Below, piece by piece: positions 24,625 through 32,450 of a stretch of DNA of 64,000 bases. Below the pieces are notes generated by a model. It worked only from the letters and a program-made list of their open reading frames with translations, had not been told where the DNA came from and made no database searches. The stretch lies in contig OZ220486.1 in NCBI GenBank assembly GCA_965116115.1, positions 1,674,001-1,738,000 of the forward strand. The letters run 5' to 3'. Numbering within the stretch: the stretch's first letter is position 1; every line of letters starts with the position of its first letter. Source of the stretch: JAPOXR01 sp965116115. GTDB lineage: Bacteria; Pseudomonadota; Alphaproteobacteria; Rhodobacterales; Rhodobacteraceae. Position numbers and translations under genes: made by a program.

Positions 24625-25917
24625 TCAGGAGACGAGTTCGCCCGTGGCGCTGATTCCGGTCTTGCCGCCGAGATACGGGTGAAGCGCGGACGGCAGAGCC
24701 ACTTCTCCGCTTTCCTGCTGGCCGTTTTCAAGGACGGCGATCAGGGCGCGGCCCACGGCGACGCCGGAACCGTTGAGCGTGTGCAGGAATTCCGGAGGGC
24801 CGCCGCCGGGGCGGAACCGGGCATTCATGCGCCTTGCCTGAAAATCTCCGCAGGTCGACACGGAACTGATTTCGCGGTAGGCGTTCTGGCCGGGCAGCCA
24901 GACTTCCAGGTCAAATGTCCGGCGGGCGCCGAATCCCATATCGCCGGCGCACAGCACGACCGTGCGGTAGGGCAATTCAAGAGCTTCAAGCACCGCTTCC
25001 GCGCAGCCGCGCATGCGCAGCTGTTCCGCCTCGCTCCCGTCCGGGGCGGTGACGGACACCATTTCAACCTTTTCGAACTGGTGCTGCCTAAGCATCCCCG
25101 CCGTGTCCTTTCCCGCCGCTCCCGCTTCAGAGCGGAAACACTGGGTGTGGGCGCAGTACCGGCGTGGCAGGCTGTTTTCATCCACGATCAATCCGTTCAC
25201 CAAGTTGGTCAACGTGACTTCAGCCGTCGGGACAAGCCATTTCCCGTCTTCAAGGCGGTAGGAGTCGGCCTCGAATTTCGGAAGCTGTCCCGTGCCCTCC
25301 ATGATCTCCCCGCGCGCCAGCACGGGGGTCCAGACCTCTGTCAGGCCATGCTGCGTGACATGCATGTCAATCATGAACTGAGCCAAAGCGCGGTGCACGC
25401 GCGCCAAGTCTCCCGTCAGAACCATGAAACGGGTTCCCGAGAGTTTCGCGGCAGTCCCGAAATCCATGGCGCCGCGCACCGCGGCGATCTCAAAATGTTC
25501 GGCTGGATCGAACCCGAACTGTCTTTTTTCGCCCCAGCGGCGCACTTCGAGATTGGAAGTTTCGTCTTTGCCGTCGGGAACGTCCGGCATGGGGAGGTTC
25601 GGGATTTCCAGAAGCAGCCGGCGCAATTCTTCCGCTTTTTCCTCCGCGTCCGCGTTCAGCCGCGCGATTTTGTCCCGGTTTTCGGCGACCAAGGTTCGCA
25701 GCCGTTCGAATTCCGCGGCGTCTCCCCGCGACTTGGCTGACCCCGCCTGCCGCGACAACGCGTTGCGTTCGGCCAGGGCGGATTCGGATTCCGCGATGGC
25801 CCTTCTCCGTTCCCCGTCGATTCTGATCAAAATATCCGCCAGCGGCTGCTCTCCGAGCCGCTTCAGTCCGTTGTCAAATTCTTCAGGATGGTCTCGTATA
25901 TGTCGAATGTCGTGCAT
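24625..25917 (-). CDS. serS: Seryl-tRNA synthetase
   Basis: SerRS charges tRNA-Ser and supplies the substrate for selenocysteine and serine incorporation. The 430-aa protein has an N-terminal antiparallel coiled-coil arm (about residues 27-105, rich in Glu/Arg/Ala), class II motif 2 in FRSEAGAAGKDTAGMLRQHQ and motif 3 in NGSGVAVGRALIAVLEN. I chose ATG 25917 (MHDIRHIRDHPEEFD), the usual start of SerRS; the frame to 25983 adds an atypical tail. Length is standard. Confidence 0.97.
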   Translation of the reverse strand: MHDIRHIRDHPEEFDNGLKRLGEQPLADILIRIDGERRRAIAESESALAERNALSRQAGSAKSRGDAAEFERLRTLVAENRDKIARLNADAEEKAEELRRLLLEIPNLPMPDVPDGKDETSNLEVRRWGEKRQFGFDPAEHFEIAAVRGAMDFGTAAKLSGTRFMVLTGDLARVHRALAQFMIDMHVTQHGLTEVWTPVLARGEIMEGTGQLPKFEADSYRLEDGKWLVPTAEVTLTNLVNGLIVDENSLPRRYCAHTQCFRSEAGAAGKDTAGMLRQHQFEKVEMVSVTAPDGSEAEQLRMRGCAEAVLEALELPYRTVVLCAGDMGFGARRTFDLEVWLPGQNAYREISSVSTCGDFQARRMNARFRPGGGPPEFLHTLNGSGVAVGRALIAVLENGQQESGEVALPSALHPYLGGKTGISATGELVS

Positions 25918-26106
25918 CTTGGGCCTGTCTTTCCGCGGACGCTGAATTCCCATGCGGTTAATTTCATCGGGCCGCGGACTCAAACTACCTGACCGCGGCG
26001 ATTGCGGCTGTCCTGCCGCCGGATCCGCTTGCTGTCTTGCAATGGCCGCCGGGCATATATAGGAAGGTCATGATTTCGGCATCCGAGAATTTTTCTGAGG
26101 TCATGA

Positions 26107-26424
26107 ATGTTTTTCAGCCCGGCGTATGCGCAGACAGGCGGAGGTATGGGAGGACTGACCAGCCTGATTCCGCTGATTCTGATTTTTGTCATTATGTATT
26201 TTCTGCTCATCAGGCCGCAGCAGAAAAAAGTGAAAGACCACCGGGCGATGGTCGAAGCGCTCAGGCGCGGCGACCAAGTGATCACGCAGGGCGGAATCAT
26301 CGGAAAGATCACGCGGATCATAGAAGACAATGAAGTCGAGCTGGAGATCGCGGACAATGTCCGCATCAGGGTCGTGCGCAGCACGATCGCCCAGCTGGTG
26401 AGCAAGACTGAGCCGGCGGGCTGA
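26107..26424 (+). CDS. yajC: Preprotein translocase accessory subunit YajC
   Basis: YajC associates with SecDF at the Sec translocon. The 105-aa protein has one N-terminal membrane helix (SLIPLILIFVIMYFLLIRP), then the conserved QQKKVKDHRAMVEALRRGDQV and the Gly-rich ITQGGIIGKI segment. It starts 189 bases from the divergent serS start, so the promoters for both operons lie between them. secD follows after 93 bases. Confidence 0.95.
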   Translation: MFFSPAYAQTGGGMGGLTSLIPLILIFVIMYFLLIRPQQKKVKDHRAMVEALRRGDQVITQGGIIGKITRIIEDNEVELEIADNVRIRVVRSTIAQLVSKTEPAG

Positions 26425-26517
26425 TGCTGACGGCAGCCTTCAGGCTCGGGTCAATAGCGGCGCCTCTGATTTCTGACGCGCGCGACTGAGAACGGCGGAC
26501 GCGACAGGGAAAGCGGC

Positions 26518-28182
26518 ATGCTTCAGTTTGCGTTGTGGAAGCGCGTTTTGATTTTCGCAATCTGCGCAATCGGCCTCATAGCCGCACTGCCCAACGTTTT
26601 TTACACCCGCGTCGAAAGGCACAATGACGCTGCCTCGGTTTCAGATTCGGGCCGGACTCTCACTCCTGAGATGCAGCGGGATCTTGCGTCATGGCCGGGA
26701 TGGCTTCCTTCGGCTCTGGTCAGCCTAGGGCTGGATCTGCGCGGCGGTGCGCACCTTCTCGCTGAAGTCCGGCTGTCGGATGTTTACGCCGACCGGATGG
26801 ACGGCATGTGGCCGGATGTCCGCGACGCTCTGCGAGAGGTCCGGGACGAGGTCGGCACTGTTCGCCGTCAGGATGCGCCGGCCGGCGATCTCCGCGTCAG
26901 GATTTCCCAGCCGGAAGGCATCGCCCGGGCGGCGGCGGCCGTCAAGACGCTCGCGCGCCCGCTTGTCAGCCTGACCCAGGTCGGCGCGACCGACATCGAA
27001 GTCCGGACCGAGGGGGATATTCTCGTTGTTTTCCTGTCCGCGGAAGAGCGGGCCGCGACCGATGAGCGGACCATGCAGCAGTCTCTGGAAATCATCCGCC
27101 GCAGGGTCGACGAGGTCGGCACCAGAGAGCCGACCATTCAGCGACAGGGCAGCGACAGGATCATCATACAAGTGCCCGGTATCGGCTCCGCCGAGGAATT
27201 GAAAGAACTGATCGGCCAGACCGCGAAGCTTGCCTTTCATCCGGTGGTCCGGCGCACGACGGACGAAAGCGCGGTGCCGGGTCCCGGTAATTTCATCGCT
27301 CCGTCCCTGGATGAGCCGGGCCAGTTCTTTATTCTCGAGCGATCCGCGGTGGTCAGCGGTGATCAGCTGACGGATGCCCAGCCGGATTTTGATCAGAACG
27401 GACTTCCCGCCGTGAGTTTCAGATTCAACCCCGCCGGTGCCCGCAAATTCGGAGACTACACGGCCGACAATATCGGTTTCCCCTTTGCCATTGTTCTGGA
27501 CGGCGAAGTGATTTCCGCGCCGACGATTCAGGATCACATACCCGGCGGCTCCGGAATCATCACCGGCCGCTTCACCGTCGAAGAAACGAACCGGCTGGCA
27601 GTGCTGCTGCGGGCCGGCGCTCTGCCCGCCGGAATGACTTTTCTGGAAGAACGCACGGTCGGTCCGGAACTCGGACAGGATTCAATCGACGCCGGCAAAA
27701 TCGCATGTTTCATCGCTTTCGCCGGGGTTCTGATCTTCATGTTCGCCGGCTACGGCCTTTTCGGCCTGTTCGCCAATATTTCGCTGCTGGCCAATCTGAC
27801 GCTGATTTTCGGTGTGCTGTCCATTCTCGGCGCGACGCTCACGCTTCCCGGAATCGCGGGCATCGTGCTGACGATCGGCATGGCAGTCGATGCGAATGTT
27901 CTGGTGTTCGAGCGGATCCGGGAGGAGCTCAAAACGGCCAAGGGCCCCGCGCGCGCCATTGAACTGGGTTACGAAAAGGCTCTGACAGCCATTCTCGACG
28001 CCAATGTCACCACATTCATCACGGCTGTGATTCTGTTTGCCATGGGTTCAGGACCGGTCCGCGGTTTCGCGGTGACACTGGGAATAGGAATCGTGACATC
28101 AGTTTTCACGGCCATTTTCCTGACGCGCCTGCTGGCGGTGATGTGGTTCACTTGGCGCAGACCGAAATCCATCAATGTTTAG
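26518..28182 (+). CDS. secD: Protein translocase subunit SecD
   Basis: SecD uses the proton gradient with SecF to pull exported proteins across the membrane. The 554-aa protein has an N-terminal helix (about residues 8-26), the motif GLDLRGG at 71-77, a large periplasmic P1 region and five C-terminal helices, including the LTIGMAVDANVLVFERIREE segment typical of SecD. The start ATG at 26518 follows gggaaagcggc. It is followed 9 bases later by secF. Confidence 0.96.
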   Translation: MLQFALWKRVLIFAICAIGLIAALPNVFYTRVERHNDAASVSDSGRTLTPEMQRDLASWPGWLPSALVSLGLDLRGGAHLLAEVRLSDVYADRMDGMWPDVRDALREVRDEVGTVRRQDAPAGDLRVRISQPEGIARAAAAVKTLARPLVSLTQVGATDIEVRTEGDILVVFLSAEERAATDERTMQQSLEIIRRRVDEVGTREPTIQRQGSDRIIIQVPGIGSAEELKELIGQTAKLAFHPVVRRTTDESAVPGPGNFIAPSLDEPGQFFILERSAVVSGDQLTDAQPDFDQNGLPAVSFRFNPAGARKFGDYTADNIGFPFAIVLDGEVISAPTIQDHIPGGSGIITGRFTVEETNRLAVLLRAGALPAGMTFLEERTVGPELGQDSIDAGKIACFIAFAGVLIFMFAGYGLFGLFANISLLANLTLIFGVLSILGATLTLPGIAGIVLTIGMAVDANVLVFERIREELKTAKGPARAIELGYEKALTAILDANVTTFITAVILFAMGSGPVRGFAVTLGIGIVTSVFTAIFLTRLLAVMWFTWRRPKSINV

Positions 28183-28191
28183 GACCGCGGC

Positions 28192-29157
28192 ATGCGCTTG
28201 AAACTTGTTCCTTCTGCGACCAGCTGGGATTTCATGCGCTATTCAAGACCGGCGATCATGGGATCTGCCGCTTTGTTTGCCGCATCCGTGCTTCTGGTCG
28301 TATTCGCCGGTCTGAATTTCGGCATTGATTTCCGCGGCGGCACCACAATCCGCGCCCTGAGTGGGAATCCGGTTGACATCGGCGAATTCAGGGACCGCAT
28401 CACCCCGCTGGAACTCGGCGACGTGGTGATTTCAGAGATTTTCGACATTTCGTTCGGACCCGACGAGAATGTCGTGTCAATCCGCTTTGAAGCGCAGGAA
28501 GGGGACGAATCCGTCGCCGCCGGGACCGTGGACCGGATTCAGGAGGCGCTGAGGGACATCGATCCCGAAATGCGGTTTCCGCTGGTTGAAAGCGTCGGGC
28601 CGAAAGTGTCCGGGGAGCTTATACAGAAGGCCGTCTTCGCGGTTCTGTCGGCCATCGGCGCCGTGCTGTTCTACATCTGGCTGAGATTCGAGTGGCAGTT
28701 TTCGCTGGGGGCCGTCGCTGCGCTGGTGCATGACGTCGTCCTGACGCTGGGCGTGTTTTCAGTTCTGCAGATCAAGTTTGATCTCGCGATCATAGCCGCC
28801 CTGCTGACCATTGTCGGCTATTCGCTCAACGATACCGTCGTTTTGTTCGACCGGGTCCGTGAAAATCTCCGCCGGCACAAACGGCGGGAACTTTCCAACG
28901 TGCTGAACGTTTCAATCAACGAGACGCTGTCGCGCACCGTCATGACGTCGGTGACGACATTGATCGCCCTGGCGGCGCTGTTCGTCTTCGGAGGCGACGT
29001 CATCCGGTCATTCGTGTTCGCGATGATCTGGGGCGTCGTTGTCGGAACATATTCGTCAGTCTTCGTGGCGACGAACATCCTGCTGCGGCTGGGGGTGAAG
29101 CGTGACTGGTCGAAACCGCAGCAGAGCGCGGGAACACAATTTTCCAAGGGCGAATAG
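28192..29157 (+). CDS. secF: Protein translocase subunit SecF
   Basis: SecF is the partner of SecD. The 321-aa protein has a first helix at about 21-43, the motif NFGIDFRGG, the periplasmic loop and helices containing LTIVGYSLNDTVVLFDRVREN, the hallmark segment with conserved Asp and Arg. Length is normal. Its stop TAG is directly followed by the ATG of the TSUP transporter gene without a gap. Confidence 0.96.
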   Translation: MRLKLVPSATSWDFMRYSRPAIMGSAALFAASVLLVVFAGLNFGIDFRGGTTIRALSGNPVDIGEFRDRITPLELGDVVISEIFDISFGPDENVVSIRFEAQEGDESVAAGTVDRIQEALRDIDPEMRFPLVESVGPKVSGELIQKAVFAVLSAIGAVLFYIWLRFEWQFSLGAVAALVHDVVLTLGVFSVLQIKFDLAIIAALLTIVGYSLNDTVVLFDRVRENLRRHKRRELSNVLNVSINETLSRTVMTSVTTLIALAALFVFGGDVIRSFVFAMIWGVVVGTYSSVFVATNILLRLGVKRDWSKPQQSAGTQFSKGE

Positions 29158-29928
29158 ATGCCTGAGAGCCTCGCGGCGGCCTCGGCTGCGCTGGGCCTCG
29201 CGGATGCCGGGGATCTTGTCTGGCTGTTTTGCGGCTCGGTTCTGGCTGGTTTGGTGCGCGGATTCTCCGGTTTCGGCACCGCTATGGTCTTCCTCCCTTT
29301 CGCCGCGTCAGTTATGCCGCCGGTATGGGCAGTGACCGTGATGGTAGTGATGGATGTCGTCGCGCCGCTGATCATGGCTCCCCGGACGGTCAAAGACAGC
29401 GACATCGGTGATGTCTTGAGACTTGGAGCCGGCTGTCTTGCCGGGCTGCCGCTGGGAGTCGCGGTCCTGGTGATTCTTCCGGCGGAGATATTCCGCTATT
29501 CGGTGTCAGCCCTGTCTCTCCTTCTGCTCGCGCTTCTTGTGAGCGGCGCGCGGTTCCGGGGCGCGCTGACCCGGCCGATGATTTACGGCGCGGGCGGGTT
29601 GGGCGGATTTCTCGGCGGCGCAGTCGGTATTCCGGGGCCCCCCGTGATCATGCTTTATCTGGCGAGCCCGCTGCCCGCCGCCGTCATCCGGGCCAACAAT
29701 TTCATGTTTCTCTTGCTGGCTGACATTCTGCTTCTGGCCGTGTTCGCTTTCCAAGGCATTCTGCACAAAACCCCGCTTCTGCTCGGAGCCTGTGTCGCAG
29801 TCGCCTATCTCGCCGGCATTGTCGCCGGGTCGCGGGCCTTCGATCCGGCCAAGGAGAAGACCTACCGTACAGCGGCGTATCTGATCATCGCCGGCTCAGC
29901 CATTCGGGGACTGCCCCTTTTTTCCTGA
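29158..29928 (+). CDS. TSUP/TauE-SafE family membrane transporter
   Basis: The 256-aa protein has about eight hydrophobic segments and the two related Gly-rich stretches of TSUP permeases (GLVRGFSGFGTAMVFLPF near the start and GAGGLGGFLGGAVGIPGPP in the second half). The family exports or imports sulfur-containing anions and other organic acids. Substrate is unknown. The ATG abuts the secF stop, so it is read from the same transcript; functional linkage with Sec is not implied. Confidence 0.85.
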   Translation: MPESLAAASAALGLADAGDLVWLFCGSVLAGLVRGFSGFGTAMVFLPFAASVMPPVWAVTVMVVMDVVAPLIMAPRTVKDSDIGDVLRLGAGCLAGLPLGVAVLVILPAEIFRYSVSALSLLLLALLVSGARFRGALTRPMIYGAGGLGGFLGGAVGIPGPPVIMLYLASPLPAAVIRANNFMFLLLADILLLAVFAFQGILHKTPLLLGACVAVAYLAGIVAGSRAFDPAKEKTYRTAAYLIIAGSAIRGLPLFS

Positions 29929-30230
29929 ATTCCGTCCGCAGCTGTTCCGCAGCTGCCGCGTCCGATTCGGCCTGTCCCGCAGCTCGGTCCCTCAGAAAAA
30001 CGGCCGGATAATCCGCCTCCCCGAAGCGCGTAAGTCGCGGCAGGCGGCTCTCGGCGCGGAATTTCTTTCTGAAAACCGCATTTTCACGGACGGAGCGGAC
30101 GAAGGCGCCGGCGAATCATTGCAGCCGCACGGCGGCGGGTGTATCAGCGCCGTCGGCGGCCCAAGGCGGAATCGTTCCGCCGAATTAGCCGAAACAGCAA
30201 GCCGCATTCACGTTAATCAAGGAGATAGCC
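29929..30230. other. Intergenic region upstream of sodB
   Basis: No gene is seen in about 300 bases; the open frames on both strands look like shadow sequence. The last part (attcacgttaatcaaggagatagcc) holds a strong ribosome binding site, aaggaga, for sodB and presumably the promoter. I could not identify an iron-responsive operator by eye. Confidence 0.4.
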
Positions 30231-30836
30231 ATGTCTTTTGTTCTGCCGGATCTGCCCTACGCCCATGACGCGCTGGCAGATTACGGAATGTCCCGGGAGA
30301 CGCTCGAATTCCATCATGACCTTCATCACAAAGCTTATGTCGACAACGGCAACAAACTGATTGCGGGAACGGAATGGGAAAACAAACCGCTTGAAGAGAT
30401 TGTCTCCGGAACTTATCAAGCGGGAGCGGTCGCCCAGAACGGCATATTCAACAATGCCTCCCAGCACTGGAATCATGTCCAGTTCTGGGAAATGATGGGT
30501 CCCCGTTCAGGGCCGATGCCCTCCGAACTGGAGTCGCGCATCGGCGGCAGTTTCGGGTCGGTTGATGAATTTAAGCAGCGGTTCATCGCGGCAGGGGTAG
30601 GTCAGTTCGGATCCGGATGGTGCTGGCTGGTTGAAGATTCCGGTGGCGAACTCAAGGTCACCAAGACGGAGAACGGCGTCAATCCGCTGTGCGCGGGCGA
30701 GACGGCTTTGCTCGGCTGCGATGTCTGGGAACATTCCTATTACATTGATTTCAGAAACAAACGTCCGGCTTATCTGGAGAATTTTCTGGATCGCTTGGTG
30801 AATTGGGAAAATGTGGCCGGCCGCTTGAAGGCTTGA
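30231..30836 (+). CDS. sodB: Superoxide dismutase [Fe]
   Basis: The enzyme converts superoxide to hydrogen peroxide and oxygen in the cytoplasm. The 201-aa protein has the metal ligands His28, His82, Asp164 and His168 (in EFHHD, QHWNH and DVWEH). Gln78 in NNASQHW is the position that marks iron-type enzymes. The GSGWCWLV stretch and the C-terminal YLENFLDRLVNW are standard. A strong aaggagatagcc precedes the ATG. Iron use is inferred from these residues. Confidence 0.94.
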   Translation: MSFVLPDLPYAHDALADYGMSRETLEFHHDLHHKAYVDNGNKLIAGTEWENKPLEEIVSGTYQAGAVAQNGIFNNASQHWNHVQFWEMMGPRSGPMPSELESRIGGSFGSVDEFKQRFIAAGVGQFGSGWCWLVEDSGGELKVTKTENGVNPLCAGETALLGCDVWEHSYYIDFRNKRPAYLENFLDRLVNWENVAGRLKA

Positions 30837-30893
30837 CCGGATCCGCGCTGAGAATCTGACGGGATTCGCTTTTCGGGCGGACCCGCATTGATC

Positions 30894-31850
30894 ATGGTTG
30901 CGGGCGAGCGCGGCCGGGGCGTGGCCGCGATGCTTACGGCGGGGATGGTCTGGGGGCTGTCCCCGCTGTTCTATAAACAGCTCGCTCATATCCCGGCGCT
31001 TGAAGTCGCTTCCCACAGAGTGGTGTCGTCGTTTTTGATTTTCGCCGCCGTAATGGCGGTTCTGAATCGGTTCGGCGACATTCTGCGGCAGATTTCCGGA
31101 TCGGGACGCAGCTTTCGCCAGACTGCGCTGGCGGCTGCCATGATTTCAGTGAATTGGTTCGTCTGGATACTTGCGGTCCAGCTTGGCTACACCACCGAAG
31201 CGAGTCTCGGCTACTTCATTTTTCCGCTGTTCGCGGTGTTTCTGGGCGCCGCGGTGTTCCGCGAGAAATTGACTTGGATTCAATGGCTGGCGGTTGCGAC
31301 AGCCGCTGCGGCGGTCATTGTGCTGACCGCCGGACTCGGGACCGCGCCGTGGATCGCTCTGGTCCTTTCTACGACTTTCACTGTCTACGGGCTGATCAAG
31401 AAACGCTCGGCGAGCGGCCCGGCCGTGTCCGTTGCGGGGGAAGCCTTGATCATTACGCCGTTCGCGCTTCTTTGGCTGTTCGGCACTCATGTTTTGGGCT
31501 GGACCGGATTCACAGGCCGGGCAGGCGGTTATTTCGGCGCTGATCTGCGGGAGTCCGCGATGCTTGTCTTTTCGGGCGTGCTTACCGCAGGACCGCTGAT
31601 GCTCATGTCTTACTCGATAAAGCGTCTGGGCTACGCCGAGATCGGTTTCCTGCAATACACGAATCCGACGCTGCAGTTTCTGGTCGCGGTGTTCATTTTC
31701 ATGGAACCTTTCGGTAGTGTTCATCTCGTGGCCTTTTCGATGATTTGGCTCGCATTGGCGCTTTATTCAGCGGATCTGGTGCGTCATGACAGACGGTGGC
31801 GGAGAACCCGGACGGCTTCTGAGGGCGATCCGACGACCGAGAACAGCTGA
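30894..31850 (+). CDS. rarD: RarD-type EamA transporter
   Basis: The 318-aa protein is a ten-helix member of the drug/metabolite transporter superfamily. It begins RGVAAMLTAGMVWGLSPLFY, the RarD signature, and has the EamA duplicated pattern with VNWFVWILAVQLG and the LGYAEIGFLQYTNPTLQFL segment. RarD was named from chloramphenicol-sensitivity work; its natural substrate is unsettled. The start ATG is at 30894. Its 3' end overlaps the convergent LOG gene by 67 bases. Confidence 0.9.
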   Translation: MVAGERGRGVAAMLTAGMVWGLSPLFYKQLAHIPALEVASHRVVSSFLIFAAVMAVLNRFGDILRQISGSGRSFRQTALAAAMISVNWFVWILAVQLGYTTEASLGYFIFPLFAVFLGAAVFREKLTWIQWLAVATAAAAVIVLTAGLGTAPWIALVLSTTFTVYGLIKKRSASGPAVSVAGEALIITPFALLWLFGTHVLGWTGFTGRAGGYFGADLRESAMLVFSGVLTAGPLMLMSYSIKRLGYAEIGFLQYTNPTLQFLVAVFIFMEPFGSVHLVAFSMIWLALALYSADLVRHDRRWRRTRTASEGDPTTENS

Positions 31851-32371
31851 AGGGCGCTTGCGTCCGCGAATTCTTCGGCGACGGCTTTTTCAATCAAGCC
31901 GGTCAGTCCCTCCCAGTAATTGCCGGAATTCACAAGGATGATCGGTTTGTCGTGCAGTCCGAGTTGTTTCCAGGTGATGACCTCGAAGAATTCGTCAAGC
32001 GTGCCGATGCCTCCGGGCAGAGTCACGACCGCATCCGAATTCATGAACATGATCTTTTTGCGCTCGTGCATCGTTTCGGTGATCACTAAGCTGTCCAGAT
32101 CGAATTTCACTGCTTCCAAGTTGATCAGATGTTCTGGCATGACGCCGAAAACCGCGCCGCCTGCGTTGCAGGCGGATCGCGCTGCCTCGCCCATGAGGCC
32201 GATATCGCCCGCGCCGTAGACCAGCCTCCAGTTTTCCGCGGCGATCAGGCGGCCGATTTCCCTGGCTGTTTCCGTGTGGCCGGGATGGTCGCCGCTGCGG
32301 GAGCCGCAGAATAAGCAGACTGACGGCATCGCTCCGGTCTTTTTGTTCTGTTTCAATTTTACGGCAACCAT
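31784..32371 (-). CDS. LOG-family protein (cytokinin-type nucleotide phosphoribohydrolase)
   Basis: Proteins of this family hydrolyse nucleoside 5'-monophosphates, including cytokinin forms, releasing the base. The 195-aa protein has the Rossmann-like start VCLFCGSRSGD, the motif LVYGAGDIGLMGEAARSA, and the diagnostic PGGIGTLDEF (PGGxGTxxE). I chose ATG 32371 because gggaggagactata lies just ahead; ATG codons at 32389 and 32329 are alternatives. It converges on and overlaps rarD. In vivo role is not known. Confidence 0.92.
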   Translation of the reverse strand: MVAVKLKQNKKTGAMPSVCLFCGSRSGDHPGHTETAREIGRLIAAENWRLVYGAGDIGLMGEAARSACNAGGAVFGVMPEHLINLEAVKFDLDSLVITETMHERKKIMFMNSDAVVTLPGGIGTLDEFFEVITWKQLGLHDKPIILVNSGNYWEGLTGLIEKAVAEEFADASALQLFSVVGSPSEAVRVLRHRLS

Positions 32372-32450
32372 TATAGTCTCCTCCCACAATAAAAAATGAT
32401 CGACTGCATTTCAATCTCGGCGCATTCGTATGAGGATCGGGGAGTCTTCA

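Noticed and set aside
24679..25740. 353-residue plus-strand frame opposite serS
   Set aside because: Shadow of a well-supported serS; composition is typical of antisense GC-rich DNA.
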